Shown here: positions 61,740 to 64,000 of the stretch, piece by piece | How the letters are laid out: every line of letters begins with the position of its first letter | Position numbering within the stretch: the first letter of the stretch is position 1 | Notes under the pieces: generated by a model | The model's input: only the letters and a program-made list of their open reading frames with translations | What the model was told of the DNA's origin: nothing | Databases searched by the model: none | From: Phallus indusiatus | Lineage: Eukaryota; Basidiomycota; Agaricomycetes; Phallales; Phallaceae | Direction of reading: 5' to 3' | Length of the DNA: 64,000 nucleotides | NCBI GenBank assembly: GCA_027605045.1 | Contig: JAQFWX010000098.1 | Span: forward strand, 1-64,000 | Program-made: the position numbers and the translations under genes

Positions 61740-62493
61740 TGTTAGGGCGACTCAGGGCACACACTGTCAGGGTACGTGCTAGGATCATAAGGGCTAATCT
61801 AGTATATTGTGCGTATAGTATAGACGTATGTGTTAGTCTACGCGCTACCACATCCATCGTACGGTACCCGGTATGCCGGTCCGTATCTTTCCTCCCGTAT
61901 TCTCCCGAACATCCACCGTTTCTCCGTTCGCTTCATACTGTCACCATCTTCCTTTCTACTCCTGTTTCTCATTCGTCGTCGACTGCCTCCCTTCCTATTG
62001 GTAGATAGAGCACCTGAGCGCTATTGGACAGAGATAGCTCACTCATGTATATAAGTACTACTGTGCGCGCAAGTGTAGCTCCTTGCGCTATTATAGATTG
62101 GACTACTGGGTTATAACGTCCGATCCTTAAGTCTAAACCACCGAACGATCGTGTCCTAACACACACCTAGAGGAGAGAAAACCTAAGATCTATTGGGGGG
62201 CAGCGACTAACTACTCACCTAGAGGAGGGAAAACCTAAGAGAACAAGCTTAGGTATCCCCCTCTAGGGAAAACGCATATAAGTACAGGATATGAGGCGCC
62301 CGACTGATCCCCATGGGATCCGAGGAGATACAAACAGAAATCGAAAGAAATTGAAGAGATCGGGAAATCGAGAAAACGGTGAAAATAGTGGAAACGACAA
62401 AATACGGGAAATGAGGGAAATCAAAGTGCGAGATGAAATCGAAAGAAATCGAAGAAGTCGAATAATAGGGCGAGGCGCTAGCGTACCGTAACA
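61740..62493 (-). mobile_element. Diverged family-2-like LTR split by a family-3 solo LTR
   Basis: The outer copy begins TGTTAGGGCGACTCAGG at 61740 and resumes at 62162 with the CACAC duplication and CTAGAGGAG, ending GCTAGCGTACCGTAACA at 62493. Near-duplicate flanks CAGGT (61735-61739) and CCGGT (62494-62498) fit an old target duplication with one mutation. The interior has a purine-rich tract built on AAATCGAAAGAAAT-like units (62335-62465). Confidence 0.75.
61765..62161 (+). mobile_element. Family-3 solo LTR, TSD CACAC
   Basis: 397 bp, starting TGTCAGGGTACGTGC and ending CGTGTCCTAACA, with CACAC at 61760-61764 and 62162-62166. A TATATAAG lies near 62048. It shares terminal motifs with family 2, so the two families are related. 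Its sister copy is at 58570-58964. Confidence 0.92.
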
Positions 62494-62498
62494 CCGGT

Positions 62499-63003
62499 TC
62501 TGTCAATTACATAAGTAAATCACATGACTTGTTTTCAATAAACTGTAGATACAACTAATATATGACATCATTGATGATTTTATAGTCGGTTTCAATATTT
62601 TGGAAACATTGTTGTCGCTTTCTTCAAAGGTTAGTCTTTTGTTTCACCTTGTATGAAGATTTGGACCTAAATTTTCAACAGATATAACAGTTTCAATGTC
62701 TCATTATAATATACAATCTCATCTTATCAGCAATGGAGTTAGTTTAGATGTTTTAGACAATAAAGCCAATTCATGTACTGTCGGTTATGAACCTGTCCGC
62801 CCCTCTTCTCAAATACAAGGAGACTATAGTTCTTTGACTATTCCCATTTTGCTGCCCTTGAAATCCCACAAAAGCAGTATATTATTTAATTATGGATTTA
62901 TTCTCCTTAAACTTGAAAACTAGATCTCTTCAACCATTTCATCAATGGCACTTTGGAAATTTTATACACTTCTTTCATCTACAGAAATCTTGCTGTCATC
63001 AGA
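62499..63003. other. AT-rich stretch; one weak open frame
   Basis: An ATG frame at 62696-62923 (75 codons, MSHYNIQSHLISNGVSLD) is open, but its product resembles nothing I know and no splice context supports it. The last bases TCAGA (62999-63003) are the target duplication of the next solo LTR. Confidence 0.4.
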
Positions 63004-63851
63004 TGTCAAGTACCGATATCCGAGAACAGTAACAGATACTATAATGTATTTTAGTCGCTGAATATAATACCAATAACCGTCACCGTTGATCGACGGCAGT
63101 CAGGACTTGGCCTCAACCTATAAGAGGTTGTGCCGCGACAGTCTTCTTCAGGATTTGTCCTGACGTTCGTCAAGGACGCTTCTGATATGTGTGTTCCGAG
63201 CTTCGAGAGTCGCGAGCTGTATCTCATACTGAATGATATCAAGCTCAACAATAATGAAGAAAGCTACAAGATGTAACTCTCGGCAACGACAGATGGCTTC
63301 CGTCGCTGCACGTCTCGAGGGAAGATCTCGATGTTCAATGGTGAATAGAATAAGGGAGAGGAGAGTTTATTGAGATATTGAACTACGTTCGATATTAAGT
63401 CTGAAGAACTATCTATGTGTATGCTAGGGTTTATATACATGTCAGATAAATAATTCTAGCTCAGTTCGAAATAGATTCCGAACTTGAGAAATACAAACAA
63501 GTCGTGAGATTCGTAAGTTACATCAATATATGCAGGGTATGATGTCTCATGTGATGACCATGAGGTGTGCAGGGATGAGAGCTGTGCATACATGGACCTA
63601 CATTTGTCATCTATGATCTCATAACCGGAACGTGCGTGGAATATTCTAGAAAGGCCTATCTGCGGGTGTTCCAGGAGTTAAGAGAGACGGGTACGTCTCT
63701 ATTCGAGTTGTAAGGTTGATTGGGATGACTGAACACAATGGTCTTATTGTGAGTGATGTAAGCGAGATAAGATAATGGAGATAAACGGTAAATGATCGGA
63801 TATGGATTATGTAATGTTACCGGAAGTGATGTCATGAATCGGATCATGACA
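63004..63851 (-). mobile_element. Family-1 solo LTR, TSD TCAGA
   Basis: 848 bp, an older reverse-orientation copy of the chromovirus LTR, from TGTCAAGTACCGATATCC to GAATCGGATCATGACA. TCAGA is duplicated at 62999-63003 and 63852-63856. It carries more substitutions than the young pair and an 18-bp deletion near 63172, between short CGTCA repeats. Confidence 0.92.
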
Positions 63852-64000
63852 TCAGACGATACTATGTATGTACCAGCTATCTGCATCATCAACTACAAAA
63901 TTGTGTTACATCGGATCACACAACCTCTCATTGCCTCTATCAACAAAATGTCACCACATTTTGATACTCGAAAAATGTATTCAATCACGCAGCATGATAT

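Overview
This window is nuclear DNA of a filamentous basidiomycete, most likely an Agaricomycete (mushroom-forming fungus). The evidence is dense genes on both strands, many 45-65 bp GT-AG introns, a Tf1/sushi-type chromovirus, and basidiomycete-like protein sequences. It falls into two parts with an abrupt border near 44.5 kb.

The first part (1-44.5 kb) is conserved housekeeping sequence. In order: RSA3 end (+), a decayed cytosine-deaminase-like amidohydrolase (-), EMG1/NEP1 (-), SCO1 (+), NC2-alpha/BUR6 (+), CENP-C/MIF2 (-), a 2.5 kb gene-poor stretch with one gene fragment, mitochondrial RNA polymerase RPO41 (-), a 7-TM membrane protein (-), mannose-6-phosphate isomerase (-), CCT2 (+), TSR2 (-), GRC3 (+), an FAD monooxygenase (+), PMT1 (-), the DEAH helicase DHR1/ECM16 (+), dUTPase (-), a germinal-centre/Ste20 kinase (+), ISA2 (-), KGD4 (+) and RNA polymerase III largest subunit RPC1 (-). 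Five of these (RSA3, EMG1, TSR2, GRC3, DHR1) act in ribosome biogenesis. Several pairs are head-to-head with only 50-310 bp between start codons (ISA2/KGD4, TSR2/GRC3, PMI40/CCT2, DUT1/kinase). SCO1, KGD4, ISA2 and the amidohydrolase carry small frame-breaking indels, some in homopolymers. This may be residual assembly error rather than decay, and should be kept in mind for every exon junction given here.

The second part (44.5-64 kb) is a transposon-rich island. Its centre is a complete, very young Ty3/gypsy chromovirus (46710-56114). It has 867-bp LTRs that differ by one seen base, a CTCTA target duplication, gag, pol with a C-terminal chromodomain, an 11-nt self-priming site, and a spliced antisense gene for a 444-aa Zn2Cys6-like protein between pol and the 3' LTR. 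It sits in frame inside a fungal nucleotidyltransferase-like gene. Around it lie two solo LTRs of the same family, two further small LTR families present as solo and nested copies with matching 5-bp target duplications, a 502-bp hAT-like MITE (8-bp duplication) inserted in a multi-exon gene of unknown function, and a 461-bp foldback element with 204-bp arms. Each insertion's order can be read from the nesting.
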